DNA of 64,000 bases from Sulfurimonas paralvinellae (GCF_014905135.1 NZ_CP041406.1:1674001-1738000); one strand, 5' to 3'; shown: positions 17,124 to 26,176, counted from the first letter of the stretch. Numbers and translations are program-made. Notes: generated by a model from the letters alone, not told the origin.

Positions 17124-17563
17124 GACATTCAGCTCATAAAAGAAGATCGGGAATAGCTATGATAATGGCTATTATGGTAATTGTTATTATTGCTACCATT
17201 ATGGCACTAGCCTTAGCGCTTACATCACAAACGACTAAAAGGACAACAGATATCTATCTTCATGAACAAGCATCTCTCTATTCAAAAGCAGCAGCAGAAT
17301 TAGCACTTTTGAACATTGCAAAAAACGGTTGTTCTAATAATTACAATCATACTTTTGGAGATGCAGGAGAAATCAAATATGATGCAAATGTAACCATGCA
17401 ATATATCTATACTGTTCCAATTGGAGGATGCACCCAATATATTACCATTCATACTCCTGAAGAAAGTGGCTCTGTCATGATGGATATAGCAGTAACACTG
17501 CATGACCCTTCAATAACAAGCGAACCTATCCGCTATTTTAGAAGAACTATCCAAAAATTATAA
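17099..17563 (+). CDS. PilX-like minor pilin
   Basis: A 154-residue protein. A basic N-terminus (to about residue 17) precedes SGIAMIMAIMVIVIIAT and a further hydrophobic stretch, then a small domain with two Cys. The pattern resembles PilX N-terminal domains: the hydrophobic helix follows a Gly but lacks the Glu5 of ordinary pilins. That is also true of GspK/PilX-type tip subunits. One sequon, DANVT, is seen. It is last in the accessory operon; no hairpin terminator was found after it. Confidence 0.7.
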   Translation: MQRKNSFLRHSAHKRRSGIAMIMAIMVIVIIATIMALALALTSQTTKRTTDIYLHEQASLYSKAAAELALLNIAKNGCSNNYNHTFGDAGEIKYDANVTMQYIYTVPIGGCTQYITIHTPEESGSVMMDIAVTLHDPSITSEPIRYFRRTIQKL

Positions 17564-17589
17564 AATTACATTTTCTATAAACCTTTTAA

Positions 17590-17598
17590 TGATATAAT
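17590..17598 (+). promoter_or_regulatory. Extended -10 promoter of hpf
   Basis: TGaTATAAT lies 31 bases before the hpf ATG. AAAGGATTGGG serves as the ribosome site. No recognisable -35. Confidence 0.6.
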
Positions 17599-17628
17599 CC
17601 AAAATATATTATAAAAAAGGATTGGGAA

Positions 17629-18162
17629 ATGAATATTTCTTTAACAGGCAGAAATTTAGAACTGACAGACGCTATCAAGCAACATATGACAGCATCTATA
17701 GAAGCACTTAAAAAATACAATATGGACATTATTTCTGCAAATGTAATTGCAACGACTGCGACAAGAAAAGGAAAAGAACACTTTAACATAGAGTTTGTTC
17801 TTAACCTTCCTCAAAAAAACACTATTGTTATCAATCAACATGACAGTGATCTCTATGCAGCTATTGACATTGCGTTAGAGCGTGCGGAAAAAGCACTTCG
17901 TCGTTTACATGACAAAGAAGTCGATCACCATAAAGTCGGTCTTAATGAACTTAAAGCAGAAATTGTCGATGTAAAAGAGGTAGCCGAAGAGATGGAAGAT
18001 GAGATCATCCCTGTAGAACTTGATCTTTACAAACCACGTGAAGTCGAAGATGTTCTCAGCGACCTCAAAGAGAGCGGAAAAATGTTCGAGATCTTTGTGG
18101 ACAATGAACATAAAACTCGTGTTCTCTACAAAAGAAACGACGGTAAATTCGGTCTTTATTAA
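17629..18162 (+). CDS. hpf: Ribosome hibernation promoting factor, long form
   Basis: A 177-residue long-form HPF. The N-terminal S30AE domain (1-100: MNISLTGRNLELTDAIK, YAAIDIALERAEKALRRL) blocks the decoding centre. The C-terminal domain (about 118-177: VELDLYKPREVEDVLSDL, NGKFGLY-like end) dimerises ribosomes into 100S particles. It has its own promoter and is monocistronic. Its stop overlaps the recG stop by four bases on the opposite strand. The KPREVEDVL stretch matches the usual KP-x-S/x-x-EA region of long HPFs. Expected to act in stationary phase or starvation. Confidence 0.92.
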   Translation: MNISLTGRNLELTDAIKQHMTASIEALKKYNMDIISANVIATTATRKGKEHFNIEFVLNLPQKNTIVINQHDSDLYAAIDIALERAEKALRRLHDKEVDHHKVGLNELKAEIVDVKEVAEEMEDEIIPVELDLYKPREVEDVLSDLKESGKMFEIFVDNEHKTRVLYKRNDGKFGLY

Positions 18163-19970
18163 TCGTTATGAGGTAAAAGAAGCAAATCTTCTTTTACTCT
18201 CTTCACTATCTCTGTATCTTCAGCAAAATCCACCCACGTAAACTGTGAACCACTTTGATTTTTCCCTTTCAGTAGATCACCGCTTTTTCTATATTTGAGA
18301 TCCAAGTTAGCTATATCAAAGCCATTGGTAGTTTTTACAAATTCATCCAATCGCTCAGAGTTGTTTTGGTTAGTATATAAAAAACAGTAGCCCTTGAGTC
18401 CTGTTCGGCTCACGCGACCGCGTAACTGATGCAATGTTGAGAGCCCTAACCTCTCAGCGCCTACAATGACAACCGTTGTGAGCCTCGGCAACGATATACC
18501 TACTTCCACCACTGTCGTAGAGATGAGAATATTGCCTTTTTCTCGAAAATCCAAAAGCACCTGCTCTTTTTCTTTGTCTTTTCCGTGAGTGACATAAACA
18601 TTACTGAAATTCTTTTCCCAATACCCTCTAGCTTCATCAATACTTTGATACGCCAGCATCTCACTCTGCTCCACCAACGGATAGACAATAAGTACCTGAT
18701 TATTTTTGGCTATCTCATTTTTGATATGTTCCAATAACTCTGAAAAATCATTTTTATGGATCACTTTCGAGTCAATGTCTTTTTTATAAGGTGTAGAAGT
18801 AATTAAAGAAACATCAATATGGGCAGATTCTATCATTGCTAAGGTTCTTGGAATAGGCGTAGCCGAAAACTGTAGATAATGTGGTTTCTTTTCACCCTGC
18901 GTTATGAACTTTTCAAGCATATTACGCTGCTGCGTTCCAAAACGGTGCTGTTCATCCACCATAACCAAAGCGGCATCTGGAAGTTCTCTATAGAGAAGTG
19001 CATGGGTTCCTATGATGAAATCATATGCATCCAGAGGTACTTTTTTTGTTTTGTTCGTGATAAGGGCTATGTTCATACCCGGTAGAAATTTTTGTGCCTC
19101 TTCATAGAGCTGATTTGCCAAAATTGTCGTGGGTGCCATTAAGATGGAGCGGTGCGGCATCATCATAAAAGCAGCCGCTAAAATCACCATTGTCTTTCCG
19201 CTGCCCACATCCCCGACTATCATTCTCTTGGCTGCCACATCTTTGGAAAAATCGTTTTGTATATCGTTAATGGCATGTAACTGCTCCTGCGTGAGCGTAA
19301 ATGGCAAAGCAGATAGAAAAGACTCATAACTGCTCTTTTTTGAAGCTATGGCACTGAAATATCTTCGCTTGCGTGAGAGCTGTTTCATATAGATAAAAAG
19401 TTCAAGGTATTTTAATGCTTCCATCGTCTGCTGTGAAAGTTCTCTGCTTTGAAGCAGTATTTCATCAGGAAAATGCAGTTTTACAATCTCCTCTGCAACC
19501 TCTTGAGGTATCCCCTCTTCTTGCAAAGATTGTACACTGACAAGTTCCTGCACAAGACGAGCCATCACATCCGTTCTGAGTGCTGTTTTATATTTTGGAG
19601 TGATAGTGCCTACTTGTGTGACTTTTCGCGGCATACTCATGGAGCACTGTCCGTTTTTGCACTCTATCATCCCATAGTAGCAGTCTCTCTCTCCTGCCTT
19701 GAACTGATGCAGCATATACGGCTTAGGACGAAATAAGACACCGGTTACTCTATGTCCAAAATTATGTGCAAAGAAAGTTACCTGAATGGAATTTGGTGCA
19801 CGATAAATCGACTCGACGGTTGCATCGATGAGTTGTGCTGCGTGAGGATGAAGTCTGTTTTGAATTCTGTAATCTTCATAGGAGTTGGGAATCAAAAGAG
19901 CGAGTTCGCTTATGGTAGATATACCGAGTTTTTTAAATTTTGCTTCTTGCTCTTTTGATAGTTTTTTCAT
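18159..19970 (-). CDS. recG: ATP-dependent DNA helicase RecG
   Basis: A 603-residue superfamily 2 helicase that remodels stalled forks and branched DNA. It has an N-terminal OB-like wedge region (to about 225), Walker A VGDVGSGKT, DEQH box VMVDEQHRFGTQQR, motif III FSATPIPRTLAM, and C-terminal helicase motifs including STTVVEVGISLP and QLRGRVSRTGLKGYCFL. It is shorter than E. coli RecG, as is usual in Campylobacterota. The start is taken at ATG 19970; an in-frame TTG five codons upstream lies inside the promoter. It is last of a minus-strand run after glyQ but has its own promoter. Confidence 0.93.
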   Translation of the reverse strand: MKKLSKEQEAKFKKLGISTISELALLIPNSYEDYRIQNRLHPHAAQLIDATVESIYRAPNSIQVTFFAHNFGHRVTGVLFRPKPYMLHQFKAGERDCYYGMIECKNGQCSMSMPRKVTQVGTITPKYKTALRTDVMARLVQELVSVQSLQEEGIPQEVAEEIVKLHFPDEILLQSRELSQQTMEALKYLELFIYMKQLSRKRRYFSAIASKKSSYESFLSALPFTLTQEQLHAINDIQNDFSKDVAAKRMIVGDVGSGKTMVILAAAFMMMPHRSILMAPTTILANQLYEEAQKFLPGMNIALITNKTKKVPLDAYDFIIGTHALLYRELPDAALVMVDEQHRFGTQQRNMLEKFITQGEKKPHYLQFSATPIPRTLAMIESAHIDVSLITSTPYKKDIDSKVIHKNDFSELLEHIKNEIAKNNQVLIVYPLVEQSEMLAYQSIDEARGYWEKNFSNVYVTHGKDKEKEQVLLDFREKGNILISTTVVEVGISLPRLTTVVIVGAERLGLSTLHQLRGRVSRTGLKGYCFLYTNQNNSERLDEFVKTTNGFDIANLDLKYRKSGDLLKGKNQSGSQFTWVDFAEDTEIVKRVKEDLLLLPHND

Positions 19971-19976
19971 GCTTAT

Positions 19977-20018
19977 ATTATACAAGCAAATTTAAAAAAC
20001 TTTTTAAAAATATGTCAA
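19977..20018 (-). promoter_or_regulatory. recG promoter region
   Basis: On the minus strand a perfect -35 TTGACA (20018-20013) is followed 17 bases later by TTAAAT, and a perfect TATAAT (19982-19977) lies further down. The TATAAT ends six bases before the recG ATG, which would give a leaderless mRNA. The TTGACA/TTAAAT pair would give a leader of roughly 15 bases. No Shine-Dalgarno site is visible. Confidence 0.55.
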
Positions 20019-20028
20019 ATTGAAATAT

Positions 20029-20913
20029 TTACCCGTTAACGCGTTTATTTCTCTCTTCTTCCTGTGCTTTGTAAAGTTCTGCGCAGCCGCGTGAGAGTTC
20101 ACGAATTTTAAGTATATAGTTCTGTCGCTCTGTCTGCGAGATCGCTTTTCTTGCATCGAGAACATTAAAGACATGCGATGCCATCATACAAAGATCATAT
20201 GCCGGTAAAGGCAGCCCGGCTTCAAGTGTTCGCATGCACTCTGCACTTTTTGCATTAAACTCTTCAAAAAGCATTGCTGTATCTGCCACTTCGAAATTGT
20301 ACTTACTAAACTCTATCTCGCTCTCTTTATGTACATCTTTATAGAGTGTTTTGTTGCCCTCTTTATCTACATTCCAGACAATGTCAAAGACCGTATCAAC
20401 CCCTTGAAGATACATAGCAAGTCGTTCTGTTCCGTAAGTTATCTCAGCAGTAACCGGTGAGCACTCGATGCCGCCGACCTGTTGAAAATATGTAAACTGT
20501 GTCACTTCCATACCATTGAGCCACACTTCCCAGCCAAGTCCCCATGCACCGAGCGTAGGTGATTCCCAGTTATCTTCAATAAAGCGGATATCGTGCTTAC
20601 TTACATCAAGACCCAAATACTCCAAAGATTGCAGATAGAGTTCTTGAATATTATCCGGTGAAGGTTTTATAATTGCCTGAAACTGATAGTATGAACCAAG
20701 TCTGTTTGGGTTCTCTCCGTAGCGTCCGTCTGTCGGTCTGCGTGAGGGTGCCACATATGCCGTAGCCCACGGCGTAGAGTCAAGTGAGCGAAGAAAAGTT
20801 GCCGGATGAAATGTTCCTGCCCCTGCGGGAATATCATAAGGCTGTACAATATTGCACCCCTGCTTCATCCAAAATTCCTGTAATTTAAGTAACATCTCAC
20901 TAAAAGTTATCAT
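20029..20913 (-). CDS. glyQ: Glycyl-tRNA synthetase alpha subunit
   Basis: A 294-residue alpha chain of the bacterial alpha2beta2 glycyl-tRNA synthetase. Landmarks are [19 protein letters not shown] at the N-terminus, [10 protein letters not shown], the class II motif [11 protein letters not shown], and [19 protein letters not shown]. It charges tRNA-Gly with the beta subunit (glyS), which is not next to it here. GGCAAG precedes the start. It is within the cheZ-to-recG minus-strand run, 55 bases after the DUF89 gene. Length is normal. Confidence 0.96.
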   Translation of the reverse strand: MITFSEMLLKLQEFWMKQGCNIVQPYDIPAGAGTFHPATFLRSLDSTPWATAYVAPSRRPTDGRYGENPNRLGSYYQFQAIIKPSPDNIQELYLQSLEYLGLDVSKHDIRFIEDNWESPTLGAWGLGWEVWLNGMEVTQFTYFQQVGGIECSPVTAEITYGTERLAMYLQGVDTVFDIVWNVDKEGNKTLYKDVHKESEIEFSKYNFEVADTAMLFEEFNAKSAECMRTLEAGLPLPAYDLCMMASHVFNVLDARKAISQTERQNYILKIRELSRGCAELYKAQEEERNKRVNG

Positions 20914-20968
20914 TATATCTTGCCTTATTTTATTTTTCGTATTATATCCAAAGAGACTTTTTTGCTAT

Positions 20969-21838
20969 TTAAACATTCTTGTTTGTCAATTTGCAAACGA
21001 TATCACCGACACTTTTTCCTAAAGAAGCAGCGACAACTTCACACTTCACTTTAAGCAAAAAGCAGATGTTACCTCTGTGTGAAGGAGAAAGACACTCATA
21101 GTTTCCCATCCCTTTGCTAATGACAACATCCGCACTGTCAAATACTGATTGAGCATACTCACTGGCACGTTCATAGGTAAATCCCGGAGTATTGACACCA
21201 CTGTCAATAAGTTCACACAGTTTATCAAAACCAGCCTCTTGTGCTTCTTTAAGTGTCACATCGTTGATAATTGGACATCCGCGTACCATGTAGGAAAAAT
21301 GGATCTGCGGATAGAGTTCCTGCAGCACTTGAATGAACATATAATCAAATATATGCTCTCCTACATTATCTCCTAGTATCGTAACACTCTTCGCACAAGC
21401 GAGCTGCTCACGCAGAGCTTCAAAATCATTATGAGCAAACTCAGTATGAAAAATTTTCTCAAGCTCTTCTTCAAGATCAAAGGTAACTTCAGCCGCCAGA
21501 TCTATGACATTGCCTGCAACCGCTATCTTTGTTGCCGTTAGAAGTTTATCATCTGAATTTTGGAGTTTTTCTTTTAAAAAAGGAACGAATGAGCGGGCTT
21601 TTTGGGTAGAGTGTTCTTTGACCTCAGCATAAAGATCCTCTTTATGAGCTATCTCAGCCATTTTTTCATACACATCGGCAGCAATTTCAGGAGGTGTGAG
21701 GTCAAAAGAGAACTCTTTACTCATTGCATCGACAGTAGTAAGCAGTTTTTTTCTTAAAGCGCTGTCCGCACCAATAGCATCCGCGACTTTGACGCTCTGG
21801 TTAACAATACAGCCCACACATGCAAGATCTATATTCAT
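20969..21838 (-). CDS. DUF89 family protein (damage-control phosphatase-like)
   Basis: A 289-residue protein with the DUF89 layout: an N-terminal helical part with CVGCIVNQ, then a Rossmann-like metal site with LGDNVGEHIFD (about 155-165), a late KGMGNYECL segment, and a C-terminal KCEVVA. DUF89 proteins are metal-dependent phosphatases acting on sugar phosphates and damaged metabolites. The substrate here is unknown. The start codon directly follows the stop of the DUF3972-like gene, so the two are coupled. Confidence 0.8.
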   Translation of the reverse strand: MNIDLACVGCIVNQSVKVADAIGADSALRKKLLTTVDAMSKEFSFDLTPPEIAADVYEKMAEIAHKEDLYAEVKEHSTQKARSFVPFLKEKLQNSDDKLLTATKIAVAGNVIDLAAEVTFDLEEELEKIFHTEFAHNDFEALREQLACAKSVTILGDNVGEHIFDYMFIQVLQELYPQIHFSYMVRGCPIINDVTLKEAQEAGFDKLCELIDSGVNTPGFTYERASEYAQSVFDSADVVISKGMGNYECLSPSHRGNICFLLKVKCEVVAASLGKSVGDIVCKLTNKNV

Positions 21839-22312
21839 CTAAGAAGTGTGTTCATCGATGGCTTTATTCCACATAAGCTTGTACTTACGACGCATAAACT
21901 CAACTTCCTGCTGAGAAAGCTTCAGCTGTTCTTGAAGCGTGTGAATGGTCTTTCTGTCTTCATCATAAAGTTCTTGCAGCGATGCAAGCGCCTCACGCAA
22001 AAACTCATTTTCTGTTTTCACGGCCTCAAGCGTCTCATCTTTTGCATCAAGAACTTTCTCATGAAGATTGATGATCGTACCTATCGTCTTTTCAACGAAC
22101 TCAGGCTGAACAAGCATCTCATGTTTGTTTTTTTCACTGAGTTCACTCAGTTTTGCAGGAACGACAACTTCTGTAGCACCTTTTGATGGATCGATGTAGC
22201 GTATGCCGTCTTCAACTTTTACAGTCAATTTACCACGCTCTACCAGATCATCAATAGCCGATAATTCCAGTCCGGTCAATTCACTGTATTCATCGTCCTT
22301 CATCCACTGCAT
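21839..22312 (-). CDS. DUF3972-like coiled-coil protein
   Basis: A 157-residue cytosolic protein. The first 45 residues look like a MerR/excisionase-type winged helix (DDEYSELTGLELSAIDDLVERGKL, then an IRYIDPSKG wing). The rest is a long coiled coil (about 65-150) rich in E, K, L and Q. This shape matches the small Campylobacterota family DUF3972 as I remember it; function unknown. GGAG six bases before the first ATG fixes the start. It sits between purE and the DUF89 gene in the same operon. Confidence 0.6.
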   Translation of the reverse strand: MQWMKDDEYSELTGLELSAIDDLVERGKLTVKVEDGIRYIDPSKGATEVVVPAKLSELSEKNKHEMLVQPEFVEKTIGTIINLHEKVLDAKDETLEAVKTENEFLREALASLQELYDEDRKTIHTLQEQLKLSQQEVEFMRRKYKLMWNKAIDEHTS

Positions 22313-22334
22313 CGTTATCTCCTGCTTCTGTTTG

Positions 22335-22832
22335 CTATTTTATAATAGTCTCTATCTCTAAAGAATCCATCTCGACTTTTTTCGCTTTTGCAATGCGGTC
22401 TTCTTTTAGCTTAATCGCCAGCTCTTCATTTTCCAGTGCCAAAATCTGCATAGCAAGATATGCAGAGTTGATCGCTCCGGCTTTTCCTATGGCAACTGTA
22501 GCAACCGGCATTCCAGCAGGCATCTGTACGGTTGAAAGGAGTGCATCGATTCCACTCAGTGCTGAAGCCGACATAGGTACACCGATGATAGGTTTGATTG
22601 TCTTTGAAGAGAGAACACCCGCCAAGTGTGCAGCCATTCCGGCCGCTGCAATAAAGACCTGTGCGCCTTTTTTTTCAGCTTCTGCAATATACTCTTTTGT
22701 TCTCTCCGGTGAACGGTGTGCAGATGAGATAATCATCTCATAATTTACACCAAAACTCTCTAACGTGTCAGAACACGACTTCATTACTTCATAGTCACTC
22801 TTTGAGCCTATTACAATTGAAACAAATTTCAT
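22335..22832 (-). CDS. purE: N5-carboxyaminoimidazole ribonucleotide mutase
   Basis: A 165-residue class I PurE. It moves the carboxyl group of N5-CAIR to C4 of the imidazole in purine synthesis. Signature residues are GSKSDYEVMK at the N-terminus, SAHRSPERT (with the catalytic His), and AGMAAHLAGVLSS plus PVIG-like IKPIIGVPMS. Length is typical. A ribosome site AAGGG precedes the start. No purK is adjacent. It lies between the U32 gene and the DUF3972-like gene. Confidence 0.95.
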   Translation of the reverse strand: MKFVSIVIGSKSDYEVMKSCSDTLESFGVNYEMIISSAHRSPERTKEYIAEAEKKGAQVFIAAAGMAAHLAGVLSSKTIKPIIGVPMSASALSGIDALLSTVQMPAGMPVATVAIGKAGAINSAYLAMQILALENEELAIKLKEDRIAKAKKVEMDSLEIETIIK

Positions 22833-22868
22833 ACAAATACCCTTATAATTTTATCTTGAAATTATACA

Positions 22869-24161
22869 CTAATTTTTTGGAGCAGTGTTCATATCATCCC
22901 GTGCCGGAATCCTAAAAAATGTAAACGGCGGAAATGTTGTCGGCAGTTTTATCGGGTTGATGTTTCCACTGTGTACCGCTTCCCAAACTTTGCCTTTTTC
23001 ATCACGCAACTCCTTAAACTGCAGGTAAAGCCTACCCTCTTTTTCGTATGTTGTTCCTGTCTCATTGTCAACAAGTGCTATTTTGCTATCGAGCGGTGCA
23101 ACGACTTCAAGCTCATCACCCGGTCTTGTCGTAAACTTACACATATAATGCGTACCGGCTTCATTAGTCACACCCGTTACCTGATGTGTTCCTAGTTGCA
23201 TCGTAAAATCAAGTGACTGTGTATCGTGCTTTTCAAAAGGACGAGAGATAAGATACGCATCCGTGTAACCACGGTTTTGCAATGACTGAAGCTCATACTG
23301 ATACTTATCACTCTCAACTTTCCCTGCATAGTAGTCATCTATCGCCATTCTATAGGCTTTTGCTGTCACTGCCGCATAGTAGGCTGTTTTTGTTCGTCCT
23401 TCTATCTTAACGGAATCAACAACACCAGAATCCAGGATTTCCTGCATATGTGAAGCGAGATTGAGGTCTTTTGAGTTCATGATGTAAGTACCGACACCCT
23501 CCTCTTCTTCAAGCTTGAAAAGCGTTCCTGTTTCAGGATTCGCGGCATACATCTCATAAGGAAAACGGCAGTCATTGGCACAGCTTCCACGGTTTGGGAC
23601 ACGACCACTTTGCAGTGTAGAGATAAGACAGCGTCCAGAATAGGCAAAGCACATAGAACCGTGAACAAAAACCTCAAGCTCAAGTTCAGGCAGCTCTTTT
23701 TTTATCTCTTTGAGATCTTTTAAACTAATCTCACGTGCAGTAATGATACGTGTCGCTCCAATGTCCGCATAAACCTTTGCATCGAGAACGTTCATCACAT
23801 TTGCCTGTGTGGAGAGATGTAACGGCATATCAGGAGCAAGTTCATGGGCTAGTTTTAAAACACCCGGTGTTGCCACGATAAAAGCATCCGGTTTTAGCTC
23901 TGCCATTTTTAAGATGTGTTTTTTGAGAAGATTGAGCTGAGAATTGAACGGAAAACCATTAATGGTTGCATAGACTTTCTTACCTCTTGCGTGAGCATAG
24001 GCGATTCCTTCTTCAAAATCTTCCCAACTAAATTCTTTGCCGCTTCTTATCCGAAGCGAAAAATGGCTCACACCGCCATAAACAGCATCAGCACCGTAAT
24101 CAAAAGCAATCTTGAGTTTTTCTAACGTTCCTGCCGGAGAGAGGAGTTCAACTTTTTTCAT
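22869..24161 (-). CDS. Peptidase U32 family protein (TrhP/RlhA-like)
   Basis: 430 residues of the U32 family. The N-terminus is ELLSPAGTLEKLKIAFDYGADAVYGG, and the U32 signature is EVFVHGSMCFAYSGRCLIST with the Cys set CxxxxSGRC...GSCANDCRFPY. These Cys are thought to hold an iron-sulfur cluster. E. coli relatives YegQ (TrhP) and RlhA hydroxylate uridine or cytidine in tRNA or rRNA; some relatives are called collagenase PrtC. RNA hydroxylation is the likelier role. It overlaps the cheZ-like stop by one base (TAATG). A C-terminal beta domain (about 330-420) fits the family. Confidence 0.85.
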   Translation of the reverse strand: MKKVELLSPAGTLEKLKIAFDYGADAVYGGVSHFSLRIRSGKEFSWEDFEEGIAYAHARGKKVYATINGFPFNSQLNLLKKHILKMAELKPDAFIVATPGVLKLAHELAPDMPLHLSTQANVMNVLDAKVYADIGATRIITAREISLKDLKEIKKELPELELEVFVHGSMCFAYSGRCLISTLQSGRVPNRGSCANDCRFPYEMYAANPETGTLFKLEEEEGVGTYIMNSKDLNLASHMQEILDSGVVDSVKIEGRTKTAYYAAVTAKAYRMAIDDYYAGKVESDKYQYELQSLQNRGYTDAYLISRPFEKHDTQSLDFTMQLGTHQVTGVTNEAGTHYMCKFTTRPGDELEVVAPLDSKIALVDNETGTTYEKEGRLYLQFKELRDEKGKVWEAVHSGNINPIKLPTTFPPFTFFRIPARDDMNTAPKN

Positions 24162-24877
24162 TATTGTCCAAACTGCGCAAGCAAGGCTTCGATATCTTCA
24201 GTAGATGCCACATCATTGTGAGCATCGCCGACAATATGTGTTGCTGAAGCAACACGTTTTTCATCATCGACTTTTCCTTCAAAAAGAGTGTTCATGTATT
24301 TTGAAAGTGCACGCATAACATTGATGACACGTTCTATCTTCTGTCTGTGAATATCCTGATACTGCATGATATCCATTACATTCATGATGGAATCACCGCT
24401 GTTTTGTAGTGTTTCTATGACTTCTGAAAGATTCTCTTTTGCCTCTTTATTCGATGCAAGCTGTGTTTGAAATGTTTCAACATCAGGAAATTTATCGCAC
24501 AGTTTTTCAAAGAGAGCAATATTTGCTTCTATAACTTCCGTTACACCGCTTAACGTCTCTTCTCTTTCCATAAGGTCATTACTGATATTTTCAATAATGT
24601 CAAAAATTTCACTCGCTTTTTCTTCAGACTCTTTAGTCACATCATCAAGCTGGTGGACCATTTTATTCTCATCTGTTGCCGGAAGTGGAAGTTCAGCTGA
24701 TTTTATCTTGTTTCCTATGATCTCTTCAGGATCTATTTGAGAATTCTCATCTGCAGCATCCTCTAGAGTTTCCTCTGCATCTTCCGCTATATTTTCTTCT
24801 GCAGACTCCTCTTCAGAGAGTTCTTCCATATCGCCCATCTCACCGTTCATCAATGCATCTAATTCTTCTTGCGTCAT
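24161..24877 (-). CDS. cheZ: CheZ-like CheY phosphatase
   Basis: A 238-residue protein. After an acidic N-terminal linker (about 12-70) comes a long helical region (about 75-205) containing MQYQDIHRQKIERVI. Its D-x-x-x-Q (Asp175, Gln179) matches the catalytic pair of CheZ. The C-terminus DIEALLAQFGQ resembles the CheY-binding tail of CheZ. The N-terminus MTQEELDALM also resembles the CheY-binding EIDALL peptide of FliM/FliN-type proteins. It is probably the distant CheZ of Campylobacterota. The ATG at 24877, not the preceding TTG, is chosen because GGAG is seven bases before it. First gene of the minus-strand run. Confidence 0.72.
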   Translation of the reverse strand: MTQEELDALMNGEMGDMEELSEEESAEENIAEDAEETLEDAADENSQIDPEEIIGNKIKSAELPLPATDENKMVHQLDDVTKESEEKASEIFDIIENISNDLMEREETLSGVTEVIEANIALFEKLCDKFPDVETFQTQLASNKEAKENLSEVIETLQNSGDSIMNVMDIMQYQDIHRQKIERVINVMRALSKYMNTLFEGKVDDEKRVASATHIVGDAHNDVASTEDIEALLAQFGQ

Positions 24878-24922
24878 CAAGGTTCTCCGTACTCAAAATT
24901 GGTTTAATTTATCAAATGTCAC

Positions 24923-24928
24923 TATAAT
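24923..24928 (+). promoter_or_regulatory. -10 box of the PHP phosphatase gene
   Basis: A perfect TATAAT is 28 bases before the ATG at 24957, in the 79-base divergent gap with the cheZ-like gene. No clear -35. Confidence 0.45.
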
Positions 24929-24956
24929 AGCATAAAATAAATAAATTCGAGAAAAA

Positions 24957-25736
24957 ATGATAGTAGATTTACATAACCACACACCCCTTTGCAACCATGC
25001 CGAAGGTGAGATAGAAGAGTATATTGAAGCAGCTATACAAAAGGGAACAAAAGTTTTCGGTTTTTCCGATCACGCACCGATGGATTTCGACCCTGAGTAC
25101 CGTATGAAATTTGAAGATATGCAGGCGTATGAAGCGAGTGTGCTTGCTGTAAAAGAAAAATATAAAGACAAAATAGAGATCCTTTTAGGCTACGAGGTCG
25201 ATTATCTGCCGGGTCATATGGATGAGCGAGTTCTGCATGCAGATGTAGACTATCTCATCGGTTCTGTACACTTCATTGATGAGTGGGGCTTTGACAACCC
25301 TGAGTTTATAGGGCAGTATGAAAATGAAGACATCGATGTTATCTGGCAGAAATATTTTGATGCCATAGAAGCCATGGCAAAGACAAAATTATTTGATATC
25401 GTAGGGCATTTGGATCTTATTAAGATCTTTAAGTTCATGCCCAAAAAAGAGATAACAGAGATTGCAAAGAAGGCTTTGCTTGCCATTAAAGAGAGCGATA
25501 TGGTTTTAGAGATCAATGTCGCCGGATACAGAAAACCTGTCGCTGAGGCATACCCTTCCAAAGAGCTTTTAGAAGAAGCGTATAAACTCGGCATCGATAT
25601 AACCCTCTCTTCCGATGCTCATAAACCCGAACAGGTAGGACTCTATAACGATCAGGTGATTGCCATGGCAAAATCAATAGGCTACAGAGAGTGTGCCTAT
25701 TTTCAAAACAGAGAAAAGAAGTTTCTCCCTCTTTAA
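24957..25736 (+). CDS. PHP-domain histidinol-phosphatase family protein
   Basis: A 259-residue PHP-fold metallophosphatase. The N-terminal metal motif is DLHNHTPLCNHAEG, followed by GFSDHAPMDF, GYEVDYLPG, the GSVHF motif, and GHLDLI and SSDAHKPEQVG near the C-terminus, so all the PHP metal ligands appear present. Size and motif order match HisK-type histidinol-phosphatase, the eighth enzyme of histidine synthesis in organisms lacking the HisB phosphatase; relatives may act on other phosphates. Single gene with its own -10; its end overlaps the globin gene end by four bases on the other strand. Confidence 0.85.
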   Translation: MIVDLHNHTPLCNHAEGEIEEYIEAAIQKGTKVFGFSDHAPMDFDPEYRMKFEDMQAYEASVLAVKEKYKDKIEILLGYEVDYLPGHMDERVLHADVDYLIGSVHFIDEWGFDNPEFIGQYENEDIDVIWQKYFDAIEAMAKTKLFDIVGHLDLIKIFKFMPKKEITEIAKKALLAIKESDMVLEINVAGYRKPVAEAYPSKELLEEAYKLGIDITLSSDAHKPEQVGLYNDQVIAMAKSIGYRECAYFQNREKKFLPL

Positions 25737-26176
25737 CTCTTTGTATTAATGACCCATTTGGAAAAAATGTCAAGGTAGTTCCAAAAAGATTCAATGTACT
25801 CCGGGGAGATGCCTTCATCTTCAAGTTCCATCAAAAGCGGCTGATACAACTTCAGCCACACCCGTCTTGCTTTTTCATCAATTCGAAAAGGGGCATGACG
25901 CCCTACCATCTGATGGTCACCACGTGTCTGCGTGAAATAATCAGGTCCACCGGATATCTCTATAAGAAAATCCGCTGCATGCTTCTGGGCTTCTGCAAAA
26001 TCTTCATCGTCAAATACAGGAAACAAAAAAGCTATATCACTCGTTTTAATGGAATCATAATGATCATGAACAAGTTTCCTGAAACGCTCTTCTCCCACCT
26101 CATGAAAAAATCCCGGATGCGGCTTTGCAACTGGAGGCCGAACACCAAGTTCACCGTCTGTAATTTTTAGATTCAA
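25733..26176 (-). CDS. Truncated (2/2) haemoglobin
   Basis: A 147-residue globin-like protein. KHAADFLIEISGGPDYF and HQMVGRHAPFRIDEKARRVWLKL match the truncated haemoglobins of group II type, with His94 in RHAPF as the probable proximal haem ligand. Such proteins bind oxygen or nitric oxide; Campylobacter relatives take part in nitrosative or oxygen stress. The N-terminal about 22 residues extend beyond the usual core. It is a single gene convergent with the PHP gene (four-base overlap) and divergent from trxA. Group assignment is by motif only. Confidence 0.78.
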   Translation of the reverse strand: MNLKITDGELGVRPPVAKPHPGFFHEVGEERFRKLVHDHYDSIKTSDIAFLFPVFDDEDFAEAQKHAADFLIEISGGPDYFTQTRGDHQMVGRHAPFRIDEKARRVWLKLYQPLLMELEDEGISPEYIESFWNYLDIFSKWVINTKS

